From positions 1-5,660 of the forward strand of contig JAOPZG010000410.1 in assembly GCA_025964215.1 (NCBI GenBank): a DNA stretch of 5,660 nt. Direction: 5' to 3'. The position numbers and the translations under genes are program-made. This DNA comes from Conexibacter sp. GTDB lineage: Bacteria > Actinomycetota > Thermoleophilia > Solirubrobacterales > Solirubrobacteraceae. Below are positions 4,586-5,660 of this stretch, one piece after another (position 1 is the first letter of the stretch; every line of letters begins with the position of its first letter). The notes beneath the pieces were generated by a model. It made no database searches. It had not been told where the DNA came from and saw nothing but the letters and a program-made list of their open reading frames with translations.

Positions 4586-5660
4586 ATGGCGATCCACCCC
4601 GACATCGATCCGACCGAGACCGCTGAGTGGGTCGAGGCCCTCGAGGCGGTCCTCCGCAACGACGGCCCCGACCGCGCGCGGCAGCTCCTCGAGGAGGTCT
4701 TCGCCGACGCGCGCCTGCGCGGCCTGCACCCGGCCGGCGACCTGAGCACCCCCTACATCAACACGATCCCGGCCGACGCCGAGGTCCCGGTCCCCGGCGA
4801 CCACGACCTCGAGCACAAGGTCCGCTCGCTCGTGCGCTGGAACGCGATCGCCACGGTGCTCCAGGCCAACAAGGAGTCCTCGGAGCTCGGCGGCCACATC
4901 GCGAGCTTCCAGTCCGCCGCGACGCTCTACGAGATCGGCTTCAACCACTTCTGGCACGCGCCGTCCGAGGCGCACGGGGGCGACCTGGTGTTCATCCAGG
5001 GCCACTCCTCGCCGGGCATCTACGCGCGCGCGTTCCTGGAGGGCCGGATCCCGGAGGAGCAGATGCGGCGCTTCCGGACCGAGACCGGGGTGGGCGGGGA
5101 CGGGTCTCCGGGCCTCTCCTCCTACCCGCACCCCTGGCTGATGCCGGGCTTCTGGCAGTTCCCCACCGTGTCGATGGGCCTCGGCCCGCTGATGGCGATC
5201 TACCAGGCGCGGTTCATGAAGTACTTGAGCGGCCGCGGGATCAGCGACACCGCCGTGCGCAAGGTGTGGGCCTTCATGGGCGACGGCGAGATGGACGAGC
5301 CCGAGTCGATGGGCGCGATCTCGCTGGCCGGCCGCGAGCACCTCGACAACCTCGTCTTCGTCGTCAACTGCAACCTGCAGCGCCTGGACGGGCCGGTCCG
5401 CGGCAACGGCAAGATCATCCAGGAGCTGGAGACGAACTTCCGCGGCGCCGGGTGGAACGTCATCAAGGTCGTCTGGGGCCGGCGCTGGGATCCGCTGCTG
5501 GCCGCCGACACCGACGGCCGCCTGGTCAAGCGCATGGAGGAGTGCGTCGACGGCGAGTACCAGGTGTTCAAGTCGCGCGACGGCGCCTACGTGCGCGAGC
5601 ACTTCTTCGGGGCCGACCCGGAGCTGGCGCAGATGGTCGAGGACTGGTCCGACGCCGAGA
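4586..5660 (+). CDS. aceE: Pyruvate dehydrogenase E1 component, homodimeric AceE type (partial)
   Basis: The first 358 codons of an enzyme usually near 900 residues; it runs off the right edge in frame. AceE is the thiamine-diphosphate-dependent decarboxylase that opens the pyruvate dehydrogenase complex, converting pyruvate toward acetyl-CoA in the cytosol. The sequence follows E. coli AceE closely from memory: [13 protein letters not shown] (11-23), YINTIP (57-62), [12 protein letters not shown] (84-95), [16 protein letters not shown] (101-116) with catalytic-region H104, [18 protein letters not shown] (137-154) with H140, [17 protein letters not shown] (178-194) and the ThDP/Mg motif [11 protein letters not shown] (231-241) followed by [11 protein letters not shown] (261-271). 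All active-site residues expected in this part are present; the remaining ones lie outside. The window does not show whether aceF or lpd genes follow; in many actinobacteria AceE is encoded apart from E2 and E3. It is cotranscribed with, and translationally coupled to, the GntR regulator. Confidence 0.96.
   Translation, partial: MAIHPDIDPTETAEWVEALEAVLRNDGPDRARQLLEEVFADARLRGLHPAGDLSTPYINTIPADAEVPVPGDHDLEHKVRSLVRWNAIATVLQANKESSELGGHIASFQSAATLYEIGFNHFWHAPSEAHGGDLVFIQGHSSPGIYARAFLEGRIPEEQMRRFRTETGVGGDGSPGLSSYPHPWLMPGFWQFPTVSMGLGPLMAIYQARFMKYLSGRGISDTAVRKVWAFMGDGEMDEPESMGAISLAGREHLDNLVFVVNCNLQRLDGPVRGNGKIIQELETNFRGAGWNVIKVVWGRRWDPLLAADTDGRLVKRMEECVDGEYQVFKSRDGAYVREHFFGADPELAQMVEDWSDAE

Noticed and set aside
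3884..5602. 572-codon minus-strand open frame opposite gntR and aceE
   Set aside because: It spans two clear sense genes and their junction, has shadow-like composition and no recognisable motif. Antisense frames of this length are expected where stop codons are so rare.

Overview
The window comes from a high-GC bacterium, almost certainly an actinomycete in the broad sense. Codon third positions are nearly all G or C, the genes are tightly packed, and the proteins look actinobacterial: a homodimeric AceE-type pyruvate dehydrogenase E1, a phosphotriesterase-family protein very like mycobacterial Php, and TetR, MarR and GntR regulators. A deep-branching group such as Thermoleophilia/Solirubrobacterales is possible, but that is only an impression. 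Nothing suggests a mobile element, prophage, CRISPR array or RNA gene.

Layout. (1) Positions 1-152, minus strand: the first 50 codons of an AMP-dependent acyl-CoA synthetase/ligase that runs off the left edge. (2) 153-207: a very short divergent intergenic region with two back-to-back promoters in striking dyad symmetry. (3) 208-1191, plus: a complete phosphotriesterase-family metallohydrolase with all six metal ligands. (4) 1175-2313, minus: a two-gene regulator operon, marR then tetR. The tetR end overlaps the hydrolase end by 17 bp, tail to tail. (5) 2314-2392: a divergent control region with three CAAG-NN-CTTG units repeated exactly every 16 bp, a likely MarR operator array. (6) 2393-3829, plus: a 14-TM DHA2-type MFS efflux pump. 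(7) 3830-3895: a spacer with a possible weak hairpin, then a gntR promoter whose -10 lies inside a 22-bp near-perfect palindrome. (8) 3896-4585, plus: an FCD-type GntR regulator. (9) 4586 to the right edge, plus: the first 358 codons of aceE, whose ATG directly follows the gntR stop codon.

How the parts work together. There are three modules. The left one looks catabolic: a CoA ligase and a lactonase/esterase-like hydrolase fired from one bidirectional promoter, with a TetR gene adjoining. The centre is a MarR/MFS drug- or solute-efflux module, probably autoregulated through the shared operator array. The right one is central carbon metabolism: a GntR regulator translationally coupled to aceE, analogous to pdhR-aceE of Escherichia coli.

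A theme across the window is that each gene that begins a transcription unit has a -10-like hexamer only 6-10 nt before its start codon and no Shine-Dalgarno sequence, which predicts leaderless or nearly leaderless mRNAs. Of the two genes inside operons, aceE has a perfect ribosome binding site and tetR a weak G-rich one.
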